From NCBI GenBank assembly GCA_946902985.2, contig OX336395.1:291209065-291273064 (forward strand): a DNA stretch of 64,000 bases, in the 5' to 3' direction. The DNA is from Meconema thalassinum. Lineage: Eukaryota > Arthropoda > Insecta > Orthoptera > Tettigoniidae. Positions 1-10,655 of this stretch are shown in pieces. The translations under genes and the position numbers were made by a program. The stretch's first letter is position 1. Every line of letters starts with the position of its first letter. The notes below the pieces were generated by a model. It was not told the DNA's origin and did not search any database. It saw nothing but the letters and a program-made list of their open reading frames with translations.

Positions 1-299
1 TAATCTTCATGTAATAGTACATAAATAAAAATCCAACCTGGCGACCATCTGAAATATTTAGACGGTTCTCAATATCTACGAATCTATCAGAACAATCAAT
101 CTGAAATTTTGTATGTTGATAGAGGCAATTTACATGAGTAGGATATATGAAAATAGGCTGTATATTTCCTCACGGAACTACTTGTTTATTATTCAAAAAA
201 GATCCATTCCTCCTATGTCGTATCGGTCTCCCACGGAAAGAGCAACTTCAAGATCTTTGCAGCCTAGGAACCGCCTCCCTGCAGAGCCGTGTGCAGGGA
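1..299. other. no recognised feature
   Basis: AT-rich start of the window followed by GC-richer sequence at about 220-310. No reading frame, repeat or RNA could be supported. The segment at 193-299 lies just beyond the end of the recognisable mariner remnant on the minus strand and does not match the rest of a mariner transposase. Confidence 0.4.
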
Positions 300-985
300 C
301 ACCCCTGGCGCCGACACTGATAATGATACACCTCGGGGAAGCAATTTGTAGTACACCACACCGTCGGTGTTCCACCAGATGCATAACATTATTTTTTGAG
401 GATGCGCGCAGGTCTTTGTACGGGGAGTTGCTTTTTTTGTTTGGGCTTAACCATTCCTTTCTTCTCTTATGTGAGCGTAAAGACACAATTTATCGTCACC
501 AGTAACAATACAGGATAGAAATGGTCGATGTTTTTCACGAGCCAATAGATAACGAGCAAGCAGAGATGCACATATGGCCACCCGCTGATTTTTGTGATTT
601 TGGCTTAGAGCATGCGGTACCCATACACCGGATTTTTGAACCTTACTCATTTAATGCAAATGTCGCACAATGATGGAATGATCACAGTTCATCACATTCG
701 CCAGTTCTCGGGTACACTGACGTGGATTATTGTGAATTAATACATTTAAACGATCTTCATCAAATTCTGATGGTCTTCCTGAACGTGGGGAGTCACTAAG
801 GTCAAAACGATCCACCTTAAAACGAGAAAACCACTTTCTTGCCGTACTCTCTCCAATAGCATTGTCCCAGACACGGCGCAAATGTTTCTGGCCGCCTCCG
901 CTGCCTCCGTCCCTCTATTGAATTCAAAGAGAAGAATATGTCGGAAATGTTCAAATTTCTCCAATTCGTACTCCATTTTCTACCG
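300..985 (-). pseudogene. mariner transposase pseudogene, C-terminus missing
   Basis: Remnant of a Tc1/mariner-superfamily DNA transposase read on the minus strand. In order, in several frames: an N-terminal helix-turn-helix segment (HFRHILLFEFNRG, then AIGESTARKWFSRFKVDRFD near 860-790), the linker SGRPSEFDEDRL, the second helix-turn-helix (RQCTRELANVMNCDHS), the motif VWVPHALSQNH, a degenerate first catalytic region (FLSCIVTGDDK near 500; mariners usually have TGDE), and downstream KIMLCIWWNTDGVVYYKLLP near 340-400. Frameshifts separate the blocks, and the second and third catalytic aspartates plus the C-terminus are absent below 300. No terminal inverted repeats were found. It cannot encode an active transposase. 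Family assignment is confident from the run of motifs; the subfamily is not assigned. Confidence 0.88.
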
Positions 986-1157
986 ACCACGGCTCCACTC
1001 ATTATCATCAAATGACAAAACTTAATCTCAAGAACAAACATTGAACTACAAAGCAACAATGACAGTCGATAAATAAAACCATAGCAAACGGAATGCCAAC
1101 ACGCAAAAACAAAAACGCTACGGACTTATGCACCAACCTAACAGTTTGCATGGTTGT

Positions 1158-2046
1158 GCGGATAGAGGCTAAGGTGCGGGTAATGCTTGGAGTAAATTTG
1201 CGGATAGATTTAGAATACAATCCGAACTTATTTAATATCATTACAAGGACCCGGACTAAGGGGGATGAGAGCAGAGTACAGGCAACTGAGATGAGATTCC
1301 TGAGAAGTATGGTCCAGAAAACGAGGAGGGACAGAGTGAGAAATGAAGATATACGGAAAGAACTGGGAGTACAGAAACTAAATGACAAACTGGAGCAAAA
1401 CAGATTGAGATGGTTTGGACATGTCAAACGGATGAGTGAAGTAAGGCTACCATGACGAGCACTGGAACGATGGATGACAGGGAAGAGAGGACGAGGAAGA
1501 CCAAGAATGCGTTGGATGGACTCGGTGAAGTATAGCATAAGAAAACGGAACCTGGATTGGAACACTGTGTCGGAAGAGGAATGGTGGAACGACAGAACAA
1601 AGTGGAGAGGAACCATATTTGCCCCCACCCAGTGTCAGCTGGAAAAGGGGAAATGAAGATGATGATGATGATGATGATGATGACTAGGACCCGGATGTTT
1701 ATGACGTATCATATTTTTCCGTTAATTAGGCTATGTTCTTTTTTTTTTCCATGACAGATGTAAGATGATGATTTAAGCTAATCTCATTCAAATTATGTCA
1801 TTTAGCATTATTACACTCCAAACTGGACAGGGTTGCAATTCTGGCTGTGGTAGCCTGTAACATTAATTTTAAACATAGCACATGACATACTGTACACAGC
1901 CTAAGGGACGAATCACTCACAAAACTAAATGTGTTGCTTTAATATTTTATCTAATTGAAAATATTATTGTAATGCTAGTGGATTCGGATAACAAACGTGC
2001 GGATAATGGGCGGATGCGAATAACGGTTTGTTTATCCGCGCAGAAC
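1158..2046. mobile_element. GCGGAT-rich inverted-repeat DNA element, copy 1 (interrupted)
   Basis: First of three related copies (others near 48152-48807 and 56937-58775). Shared landmarks are a block around TTTGGAGTAAATTTGCGGAT on the left, a block beginning CCCGGATGTTTATGACRTATC in the middle, and GCGGATGCGGATAACGTTTTGTTTATCCGCGCAG at the right end (reported here as key motif only). The ends of the better copies form a short inverted repeat, AGCCCTGCGCGGAT on one side and its complement on the other, with many subterminal GCGGAT words, a layout common in hAT-like elements. No transposase is present. A LINE fragment is inserted at 1256-1685. The left end is poorly preserved. Family placement is an inference. 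Confidence 0.6.
1256..1685 (+). pseudogene. LINE 3' end (reverse transcriptase C-terminus) with target duplication
   Basis: 5'-truncated non-LTR retrotransposon. Translation in the plus frame gives the C-terminal tail typical of insect endonuclease/reverse transcriptase LINEs: TEMRFLRSMVQKTRRDR, NRLRWFGHVKRM, then after a stop ERWMTGKRGRGRPRMRW and the WNTVSEEEWWNDRTKWR region, ending in a (GAT)n tail at 1656-1683. A 10 bp direct repeat AGGACCCGGA lies immediately before (1246-1255) and after (1686-1695), which is the target-site duplication, and the flanks join into the same GCGGAT-family sequence seen at 58390. One in-frame stop near 1453 shows it is dead. The exact LINE clade is not determined. 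Confidence 0.87.
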
Positions 2047-2261
2047 TACAGACAACTGCTTCATCGCTCCACAAGCCGGGTGAGGTTATAAATAAGGCTC
2101 GTACATTTCATCCTGCCCAACCACTGCTGTTCTACTACCAGGGGTGTACATTCAATCCCATCTACCTCAGCAGTGCAGGGGAAAGTATTTTTATTTTTAA
2201 TCGCATTATTTCTTTCTGTAACTACCTAAACACTATTTGCTGATTAGCATAAACCTCTTCT

Positions 2262-2680
2262 TCTTCTTCTTCTTCTTGGTCGTAGTCCGATTTCGAACGT
2301 GGTGACCCTTCACGCAATTGTGTTATCAATACCCCGCGGTCTTCTGCTGTGTGCATTAATTTCTGAAGTCAGACTCTTTATCTGGTCAAGGTACTGGTCC
2401 CCTCAGCCGTTTTCCGTCAACTTTACCCTGGTTGATACACTTCTCAATACCATCTAGCCGGATGACATGGCCGAAACATTTCAACATTTGCCTTTGGATG
2501 TTTGGGAGTAAGCTTGCTTTAGGAGCAATCCTTTGCTCCTTCAGAATATATTCATTTGTTCTTCTTGCTACCCACGATATTCGTAGCATTCTTCGATAAC
2601 ACGTCATCTCGAAGGCTTCGATTCTCCTACGGCGTTGAGCATTTATGGTCCAAGAATTTTAGACCAGTCACCGTAGACAC
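2262..2680 (-). pseudogene. LINE 3' end fragment
   Basis: Minus-strand LINE C-terminal fragment. The frame reads EAFEMTCYRRMLRISWVAR-type sequence, followed by RTNEYILKEQ and MLKCFGHVIRLDG, with a KVDGKRLRG basic block. It ends in a pure (AAG)n tail (CTTCTTCTT on the plus strand, 2262-2277). The tail and protein differ from the family at 6357-7000, so this is a separate LINE lineage. Stops and truncation make it non-functional. The same C-terminal module (CYRRMLRI then GHVxR) recurs in the other LINE fragments of this window. Confidence 0.8.
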
Positions 2681-2689
2681 AAAAATCGC

Positions 2690-3550
2690 TGTAGGTCGCA
2701 AAAAATTGCAAGGTTCTGATTTTTGGGGATGTTATTACGATAGATACCAATAGTGTAAAACCAAGTTTGCAACTTCGAAAGACCTGTACTAACTTTCTGG
2801 TGCTCGAAAGACCTCGAAATGTTCAGACGTTTTTCAGTTTTTGGCTTACAACATCTAAACAAATGCATTCTACGGCAAAGTCATCCGTGACAATTTAAAA
2901 GAAGATAAAATTTGCGACAATTTGACCGCAACTCCAGCTCTGTATGCCTTATTGTTCTCGAGATACAACACTTCGAAAATGGGCTTTTTTTCTTTTCTTT
3001 CAAAAAGTTAGAAATTTGCAGTAAGCTAGTCTTTCGAACAAAATTCCGTCTAAAATACTCATTCTATGAGGACTTTCAGTCTGAAACCCTAAGCTGTATT
3101 TTAAACAATATATGTTTGTTTTGTTGCTTTAAAATGTGTAAAACCAAATTAATAGCATAACTTGGAATACTTTGTCAGTTGTTGACAAAGAGGAAATTCA
3201 AAAGAGATGTTTGCAAGGATATGCTATAGTTTATACTATTTATTCTGTGGAAAAGTACATATTGTATCTGTAAAGCCGTACGCTAAATAAATATATGTTC
3301 CTTCGATTTTAAGCTGCTTGATTGCTTTTAAGTTCCTTGATTGTACCAAATTACACGTTCTATATGGAAGGATGAAGCAGAAAGGAGGATATACTATTTA
3401 TAGCATGCTCTTTTTAAAACCTTTCTCCGCGTGGCTAAAATTTAAAACATAGCAAAGCGGTCGTAATATTTATCTGTACAGTCAAAGGCCCTAAATTATT
3501 TGTCGCTTCGAAAAACGATCGTGAATTTCAGTTGTGAATGTATGTTGTGC
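2690..3550. other. no recognised gene
   Basis: AT-rich sequence with short open frames only (for example 2912-3160). No transposon end, RNA or protein motif was recognised. Confidence 0.3.
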
Positions 3551-5078
3551 GATGTACCAAGACCAACTGCAATACTCAGACCTTAATGCAGGTCTCGAAA
3601 GTGTGAAAATGGCGTATACTGAAGCCCCGGCATATTGTTTGTTTACATTCGTTGCTGGGATACACTATTTAGCTTTGATTAGCTTCGTTTGCTGAAAGTT
3701 GGGATAAACTGTCGCTCATCTGTAATTTTTAGTGTCTTCTCTATGTCTGTAAACTCCAGTTCGAGTTACTGTACTGCAATCGTATGCAAATATGTGATAA
3801 TACGCTTAATATGGACTGGTTCGTTTGTGTGATGATTGTCCAGTCAACCGATGGCATTGTGTCATTTACATCGGATGTTGAAGTACCTAAGACTAAATCA
3901 TAACACAAGTGTCTCAAGAATATACACCGCAATGATTTGCTAGTTAGTGACAATATAATAATAGCTTAGTACACTTCAGTAGTGTCGAACTTACAGTAAG
4001 TACGTAAAGGGAAAACGCAATGAGCATCTACGGCTAGACCAAACCGTTGACGTTATCTTGAACGCTCAGCAATATGTGCCTCCGTAAATCCTTACCAGTC
4101 TGGCAGATGTTCTACACTGCCTTGTATACACGCCAAATAATACAGTGAACTTCTGTTTTATTGGTTAAGGAAGATGTTCCCCCTGTGCCAAACAATGAAC
4201 TCATTGTGTCCCGTCATTATTCATACTTTTGTGATTCTTACAGCTTACAGTATAAGTTGCAAGTTATTTTTATTATGATGTGTGTGATAACGTGTTGTGA
4301 GTACCTTGCCAATTATGTACTTATATTGCGAGATGGTGGGCCGCGATAATTCCGTAAGAGGGAGATGGTGCTTTCCAACCTATAGTACTTTAGTAAATCA
4401 ACTATTTCCAGTGTACAACTATTCCAAACGCTAACAGCGAATGTTTAATAGGTTAGATGGTAACACATTATAGTGTCCCTTGTGTGTAGCATTCTCCATA
4501 ATTATATTCTGATATCCGCACGAAGACGTCTTTGCATATTTCAATCAACTAATTCGGTGTGATGTTTTACCATTGTATTTCTTGGCGTTGGATCGATTAT
4601 TTCAGGCAACTATTCTCATTCCGATTGTGTACACAAATACTCTGCATGTGCTGGGGTAGCATTTCAGTAACCAATTTCTTCTCTCCTACTTCAGAATCTG
4701 TTTGATATTTTGCTAATATTAATCTATAATTACTGAACTTAAATACAAATCGTGATAACTCGCCAAAAAGCTTCTTATTCAACCACAGAAACAGTGAGAC
4801 TATTGTAGCTGCCCCTTGGCTGAAGACGAAGAAACCTATAATTCGAGGCCACCATTATATAGATAAATTAATTCAGGTAAGTCTAAATTATTGATCCATA
4901 TTTCTTCGGAACCTAGTCCCGTCTTGTAAAATCTTTTATGCTATTAGGCGAGTAAAATAATAATTTACATGAACTGTGACAAGCCCGATGACATGATCTT
5001 AGCTATTGGTAGGGCAACCATCGCCGCCATGTTTTTTCTACATTAAGGTCTGAGGATTGTAGTTGGTCTTGGATGTAC
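3551..5078. mobile_element. unassigned 1.5 kb inverted-repeat element
   Basis: Two inverted copies of about 36 bp bound this segment. The left one (about 3552-3586) contains CCAAGACCAACTGCAAT followed by CTCAGACCTTAATG. The right one (about 5038-5075) is its complement with two substitutions and a 3 bp insertion. Weaker inverted similarity continues inward (an ATGGCG core on both sides). Internal frames at 3741-3953 and 4161-4349 resemble no transposase I know. Likely a non-autonomous DNA transposon. Target duplications were not resolved. Confidence 0.5.
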
Positions 5079-6356
5079 TGATGTATTGGGTGTAAATTAG
5101 GATAATAATCTCAAATGTGCTGTGAGTATTGTCTCCCATGCGGAGTTGCAGACTGAAACTTTCAAGTATATCATTTATAACGAGTGTAAATAGTACCAGG
5201 CTCATTCCTTTGTCAATGATTTGATGAAGTATAATCTCTTGATGAATAATGGAGGTGTCACTGCTTTGACAAACAGGTTACATCGTGTGAACATGATTGT
5301 GTAGAGGACTCCGACAGAAATACCATTGCAAACCACAGAACAAGTCTTTCCATTTATGTAACATTGCATCTACAAGTAATATCCACTCAATTCTTTGCTG
5401 CATGTCTCCTGCTTATGATGGTAACTACATACTAATCACATTAAAACTACAGGAGATGAATTATGGATTTTACACTTGCACAATATTTATGTAGTTTTCA
5501 TGCCTTATTTCATATTCTGTGAGTTATTATCATTACCAATTGAAATTGCTGTCAATTATCACTACCGGACTGGAAATACTTGCTCAATCACATAAATATG
5601 TGTTTCTGCTTTTTGTTTTTCAAAACAATCGTAATTCCCTAGAAGATGCATGAAACCCATCAACTACACATTTATACATACATAATGATTAAAGATGATA
5701 TTATTTTCAGGAATGCTGATTGGAACAGAGGTAGTAGTGTATTTTCTGTAGATATAATCAGGTATTTTCTTTTTCTCAGTTTCCAGTCTACTTACCTGTA
5801 CAAGATTGCAGTGGCGCCTGGCGGATAATTGGTCTGGGTATTGCACTACTTTCTTTAAGGCGTGAGGGGGGGGGGGGAGGGGGGTAAGGGGGGAGGGGGG
5901 GGGGTAAGAGACTGCTTGATATCAGAGAAAACTGTATTCAATTGCAAGGTAAAACGAATGTACATCATTAATGCCGCAGTTCTGAGAACATCACATTCTC
6001 ATCGGATTAAATGGACTATAAGTTAGTCTACATGAAAAACTTCACGAGAACATAACACCGTAAGTTATATAAGAGGGCGAGAATGAACCGCGAGTGTCAC
6101 AAGTACTCGAAAATTACATTCCAAGACATAGTATCGGTACTTCATAGAGTATCTCCCTTGTTGCAATCAACGGGCAACGACCAGCCGAGTTAACTGTTGG
6201 GATAGGACTTACTCTGCCATACCCTCCACTATTGAGATCTGGTCGGTGCTTGGGGCTAGCACAACCAAACGGACGAGCGCTCCTAGACAGCGCATCGCTT
6301 TCTCAGACAGTTCACAGTAACTTAGACTACTAATAAGATTTCCTGAATTACTGTAT
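5079..6356. other. unannotated stretch with a G-rich tract
   Basis: No gene recognised. The notable piece is 5866-5907, runs of 6-12 guanines separated by A or TAA, a simple-sequence tract able to form G-quadruplexes in principle. The rest is AT-rich with no repeat partner seen in this window. Confidence 0.4.
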
Positions 6357-7000
6357 TGTTGTTGTTGTTGTTTGAGTCTTCAGTGTTTTGACTGGTTTGA
6401 TGCAGCACTCCATGCCTCTCTGTCCTGAGCTAATCGTTTCAACTCTACATAGCTACCACACTCTACATCCGAGTCAATCTGTTTAACATATTCTAACCTT
6501 GGTCTACCCCTACAGTTCTTGTCCTCGACCCTTCCTTCCATAACTAAGCTTGCTATTCCTGGGTGTCTTAGTATGTGTCCTACCAACCTATCTCTTCTCT
6601 TCATTAGCAGTCGCCAGAAACATCTCTCCTCTCCCACTAGTATTAATACCTCTTCGTTTGTAACCCTATTTACCCATCTGATCTTCATCATTCTCCTGTA
6701 ACACCACATTTCAAACGCTTCAATTCTCCTCTTTTCTGCTGCACCAATAGTCCAAGTTTCACTTCCATAGAGCGCTACGCTCTAGACAAAGGCCTTCAAA
6801 AATGACTTCCTAATACCTAAATCTATATTCGATGTAAACAGATTCCTTTTCTGTAGAAATGCTTTCCTTGCCTGAGCGAACCTAATTTTTATATCCTCTT
6901 TGCTTCGTCCATCACTGGTTATTTTGCTTCCTAAGTAACAGAAGTCTCCTACTTCCTTTAGTTTTTCACCTGCCAATTTGATGTCAGAGGTTTCTGATTT
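6357..7000 (-). pseudogene. LINE 3' end, RTE/CR1-like C-terminus (copy 1)
   Basis: Minus-strand, 5'-truncated LINE. In order: AGEKLKEVGDFCYLGSKITSDGR (post-catalytic FxYLG block), IKIRFAQARKAFLQKR, LGIRKSFLKAF, then after a stop VALYGSETWTI, RRIEAFEMWCYRRMMKIRW, RLVGHILRHPG and NCRGRPRLEYVKQI, ending with the (CAA)n tail that appears as TTGTTGTTG at 6357-6371. It lacks the endonuclease and catalytic core. The same family occurs at 11344-11980, 23203-23392, 31945-32556 and, more distantly, 63057-63620. Stop codons show it is inactive; the exact clade is uncertain. Confidence 0.88.
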
Positions 7001-7350
7001 ATTCCAGTATTAAAGAACAAAATTATGAATTCCTAAACATATAAAAGGAATCGTACAGCTTTTATTACTAAAAATACGGTATTAATTGTTTTTCTTAAAG
7101 AAATCTGATCGTTGTGCAACACTGCAACCTTGTTACTGGCCGCCACTGCCAGATTGGTTATTATGCATGTTGCACTAAACGGCACTAAAAGATGGTATAC
7201 CTTGGCTTTCACGGCCAGTGAATTAAAACTCAGCAATTCTTCCTGGTTTGTGCCGTGTCTTGTGTGGGGTTTCCATCTTTTTGGAAGCCTTCATAGGAAG
7301 GTTATGGCTGCTTGGGCTTTTAGTTCTCGCAGTAAAGAGTCGCAGGAGGG

Positions 7351-7359
7351 CTTTATATA
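7351..7359 (+). promoter_or_regulatory. possible TATA box
   Basis: TTATATAAAG-type TATA sequence with a CAGTT initiator-like word about 25-28 bases downstream (near 7377-7381), just upstream of the hammerhead-like motif at 7389. Promoter status is an inference from spacing only. Confidence 0.3.
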
Positions 7360-7388
7360 AAGGGAGGTAGCGTGCAGTTCGCTAGTCC

Positions 7389-7459
7389 TGTGGGGGTCAG
7401 GGCGGGGACTCCAAGAGCCCGCTGATGAGCGAGCTTCGTGTCCTAGGCGAATCCCCACA
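7389..7459 (+). ncRNA. degenerate type III hammerhead-like motif
   Basis: The arms TGTGGGG (7389-7395) and CCCCACA (7453-7459) pair over 7 bp, continued by a G-U and the U-A pair next to a GTC (7396-7398) at the position of a cleavage site. GGGC (7400-7403) pairs with GCCC (7417-7420), giving stem I with one mismatch at its base. The core box CTGATGA follows at 7422-7428. The second box is GAA (7449-7451), one A short of GAAA, and stem II is not formed. The layout is that of a type III hammerhead, but with these defects it is probably a decayed or chance motif. Confidence 0.35.
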
Positions 7460-7779
7460 CAAGATACCTAAAAGAATTGCTGAGTTGCACTAAAAGAAAG
7501 TTATTAAGGCAAAAACCACTGACATATCTAACCTTTTTCGTTTGTTCTTTTTTTTTCATGTTTGCAAATGTTCACGACCACCTATATTTCAGTATATGTC
7601 GAGAATTTTCCAACGTGTTATATATGAAACTTGCAGGAAATGTATCGTTCTTTACAGTTGGTAATGACAATAATTTGCCTAAAATGCACTGGAAGTGAGT
7701 TACGGAGTACTACGTGCTACCGCTAGTAGCAAGTTCGTTAATTGGATCAAAGTAGGTAGAGCACAACACAATGGTCCTT

Positions 7780-8110
7780 TAAAGAAATATTAGCTTTATT
7801 GCAGGTCAGAAAGTTACACCACGCAATAAGCAAATAGAAACAATTAGCTGTCTTTCTTCGTGTTTGCTCCTTTACGGAGGACACTCACCCTTTCACTTGG
7901 TCATGCAGTTAATCCTTCCGTAATTAGTCCCGTGTCCCGGCTAGAAATAACCACAACTCTTCCTCTTGTACATAAGCCACAGTTTGTCACTCACTGTTCT
8001 TGAATACACACTGAATCGCAATTCGCACGTCACCGTAACACCTCTATCGCACTGGTAAGAACACACTCAACCCCCTTGGTCCGGGTCGCTCTTATATAGC
8101 GGAGCTGATG
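7780..8110 (-). mobile_element. possible solo LTR (TATA to AATAAA unit)
   Basis: On the minus strand a clear TATA box (GCTATATAAGAGCG at about 8092-8105) is followed roughly 295 bases later by AATAAA (7795-7800) and a T-rich/GT-rich stretch. This is the U3-R-U5 order of an LTR. No reverse transcriptase, primer binding site or matching second LTR is in the window, and the outer ends were not resolved. An ordinary promoter plus a chance poly(A) signal is the alternative. Confidence 0.35.
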
Positions 8111-8654
8111 ACTCAATAGATGTTTCTAGAGTAGATCAGGGTTCACGGTCACTCTCAGACCTTCTCGAGAATTCCAACACAAGGCGGGCCGCGAAACTTC
8201 GAGACGGGGGTCTTTTGTCCTCGCTGCTCGTTGCGTCAACTGCTGGGTGACACAGAGTCCAGGGGTAGCCTGGGGCGAGTTGGAGTTATGTGCGAGGCAG
8301 CGAAGCAACCCAGCACTCGCAACAGGAGGAAGAACTGATAACGAGTGCTCTTTCTTGGCGGTATTTTCAAGATGGCGGACAACGCACATGGAGGGGGCGG
8401 TCAAAAACTTAGATTTTTCACGAGAGGGGCACTGCAACAACATACCGGAAAATCAAAATTACCCCACATTTTGCAAGCCCAGATGCTATCTCTATTGGGC
8501 TATTTTCATTTCTTGCTCAATCAACGACGGCAGCCATGTTTGTCAGACGCATGAGGCCTCCTCAACTGTTACCGATACGCACTCATTGACATAATGTGGG
8601 ATAAAAAATACACTTTGAAATTATGTGTAAAAGCATTAATTGGCAAAACGCTTG
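8111..8654. other. no recognised gene
   Basis: GC-richer stretch with overlapping open frames on both strands (8126-8443 minus, 8247-8594 plus) that lack any recognisable motif. It includes CAAGATGGCGG near 8369 and GCAGCCATGTTTG near 8530, words resembling YY1/Pho sites. It may belong to the LTR-like unit just before it. Confidence 0.3.
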
Positions 8655-9321
8655 ATCTGGTTGGATGGTTCCTCAGTTTAGGGACTGCGACAACGTGGTC
8701 ATGTAGCCCCGTGTACTTTGGGAGTGTGTATTGGTTGGTTGGTTCCTCAGTTTAGGGGCTGCGACAACGCAGTCATGTAGCCCCGTGTACTTTGGGTGTG
8801 TGCATTGGTTGGTTGGTTCCTCAGTTTAAGGGGCTGCGACAACGCGGTCATGTAGCCCCGTGTACTTTGGGTGTGTGTAGAGTCTGTCTGATAACCGGTG
8901 TTAATTGTGATGACTGTATTAGTGTGTGTATCTGTTATAATTCAAGTAAGGACTGCATACTTTGAATTTTTCAAATAGTTCCTACTTTTGCCGCCAAACG
9001 CCACCGTCAACGATGACTAGTTCAGAACGTAGCTACTAGACGCCACTGCAGTTGGCTCCTGGCAATGAACGTAGGAACCTAAGAGCGTTGTTTACATTTT
9101 TAACCTATATGATTTAGATTCACACAGGTGTAATTAGTGGAAGGTTCTTTAACATGCCATAAATCTATGACATGGGACCGCCGGCTTTACTTCCCCTCCG
9201 AAGGAAGGCATACTGAGGGATTTTTAACGCTCTTAAAAATTCCGACGACTTCGGCCGGGTTTGAACCCGCTATCTTGGGCATAGAGGCTCAGCATGCTAC
9301 CGACTACGCCACCGAAGCCGC
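8655..9321 (-). mobile_element. long tRNA-headed SINE (alpha), copy 1
   Basis: Reads on the minus strand from a tRNA-like head at 9321-9245 (box A around GTGGCGTAGTCGGTAGCATGC, box B GGTTCAAACCC with cloverleaf-like closing GGCTTCGG/CCGAAGCC) through a body with GGCAAAAGTAGGAAC-type sequence to a tail made of three tandem units of 74 bp (CCTCAG starts at 8671, 8745 and 8819) joined by (TTGG)n. The complete sister copy is at 61731-62446 in the opposite orientation; a head-only copy lies at 16048-16203. tRNA-derived SINEs are transcribed by RNA polymerase III from the internal boxes and copied by LINE enzymes. At about 670-720 bp it is unusually long for a SINE. Confidence 0.8.
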
Positions 9322-9587
9322 TCATGTTAATCTTGGAGTAAATATAATGTACATCACTGTATTATTGTGGGAAGTCATCGACACACCAGCTTAAAAGATT
9401 AAACAGTGCATCAGACGTTGAATATGCAATAAATGTAATACGTTCGCCCCATCTCACACCTATCTTCTTTTTATCATTTTAAATGATCTTGTCGACTTCG
9501 TCGTTACGCTGAGGTCTGGCGTTACGTTACGGTGACGGGACGAAATGTACCGAGAATGCACAGAAGTGTGTGACGTCATAGTACGGT

Positions 9588-9727
9588 GTAGCAGCCGAGT
9601 ACCACGAATGCAGTGCGAGAACAGAGTTTCAAGAAGGCAGTGCGAGGACAATCAAGTAGGCAGTGAAGAAACAAAGTAAAATCTTGAAACTCTGTTCTCA
9701 CACTGCCTTCTTGATACTCGGCTGCTA
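9588..9727. repeat. inverted repeat inside an insertion
   Basis: Left arm GCAGCCGAGTACC...AGAACAGAGTTTCAAG (about 9589-9637) is complementary to the right arm CTTGAAACTCTGTTCT...TACTCGGCTGC (about 9683-9725). Outside it lies AGTCTTTCAGACTGACT, which recurs in inverted orientation near 15800, so this is probably a small foldback element. Confidence 0.55.
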
Positions 9728-9805
9728 GCATTTAAAATTATATAATTCCAGTCTTTCAGACTGACTTTCAGTCTCTTTTTCCTATGGGGTTACGTTAAGT
9801 TATTG

Positions 9806-9976
9806 GTGTATGAAGCCCCAGTAGAAACGGACGAAGAACTGCTTGCTGGGGTCCATGTAGCCCGTCTCCTTGTACAACAGATACCAGGGATCTTTGAGAT
9901 GTGCGGTATAGCTTCATGCGCCTTTACAATACGTACATTGAGACTGGCGGTCGTCACTTTGAACAATTACTATGAG
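9806..9976 (+). pseudogene. IS630/Tc1-like (DUF4817-type) transposase C-terminus, frameshifted
   Basis: Plus frame reads VYEAPVETDEELLAGVHVA then LLVQQIPGIFE, and after a frameshift RYSFMRLYNTYIETGGRHFEQLL and a stop. The pattern (YExPVxTxEELLARV ... TPGIFERVRxSMxRRCxxCIxxGGRHFEQLL) is the C-terminal end of a transposase family very common in insect genomes and often annotated as DUF4817 proteins; these belong to the IS630/Tc1/mariner group. The catalytic part is missing. A sister copy without this frameshift is at 14874-15047. Confidence 0.72.
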
Positions 9977-10655
9977 CTACATTGTTGGTATGAGGGGTAA
10001 GTTGTGTATGTCCAGAACACAATAAATACGTGTGCATTTCCGCCCTATCTCAATATACTCCGTCGAGGACACACTCGACACCTAACGCAAAAGACACCCA
10101 ATATATTTAACAGTCGGACTAATGGCTAGACAAGGCCAAATGATCCGCGTATCAGCTTCCATATGAAATATCACGGTATAACATAGCACTCACAGATAAT
10201 AGGCTATTGCTGTCCATTAACGGCACAACTTACAACCTGTTTTTGCTTATCTAACAGCATTTTTGAGGACCGTCAACCCACCAAAGTGGTCCCATGTCTC
10301 TTGACTTGTTTCATCGCAATTTTACTGTCACCGAGACATAGGTCAGCAATGTTAAGTAGCTGTAATCACAAAACGAGTCGAATTATTAGAAAGTACATGT
10401 ACGTGTTGCTTTGGCGGTATTCGTTAATAAACATGAACTATATATAGTACAAGAATAATTATTGTGATAACACATTTGACTGTGCGGGGTGACATTGACC
10501 AAGTGTATCTCTACTTAGTATCAAAGTGGTCTCTTGCGGTTTGTAACCTTACATTGTAGGACACTTGTAGGCATATAAATCGTTCCATACATTTAGGAGC
10601 TTTACGACATTGTCGTCATGTAGCCCCGTGAACTTAGGTGTGTAGAATCTGTCTG

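Larger units (their letters stand above)
9325..10610 (+). mobile_element. DNA transposon remnant with IS630/Tc1-like transposase tail, copy 1
   Basis: About 1.1 kb is shared with 14700-15620, beginning CGTTAATCTTGGA and including AACAGTCGGACTAATGG and CCCACCAAAGTGGTCCCATGTC. Copy 1 carries about 300 bp extra at roughly 9475-9775, an insertion containing its own inverted repeat (see 9588-9727). Coding remains are listed separately at 9806-9976. Ends and target duplication were not resolved. Confidence 0.6.

Noticed and set aside
1008..1628. 206-codon frame on the minus strand
   Set aside because: Antisense of the LINE C-terminal coding and its flank; the plus strand has the recognisable protein.
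4813..4840. CTGAAGA followed shortly by GAAA (possible hammerhead)
   Set aside because: Only four bases lie between the boxes, so no stem II can form.
5866..5907. G-quadruplex or telomere-like tract
   Set aside because: Irregular G-runs without a (TTAGG)n insect telomere unit; simple sequence only.
9245..9321. tRNA-like sequences (also at 16135-16203, 61733-61805, 16635-16701, 50112-50181, 11053-11130)
   Set aside because: Boxes A and B are recognisable, but the arms do not fold into clean cloverleaves, they lead into conserved SINE bodies and several have target duplications. They are SINE heads, not tRNA genes.
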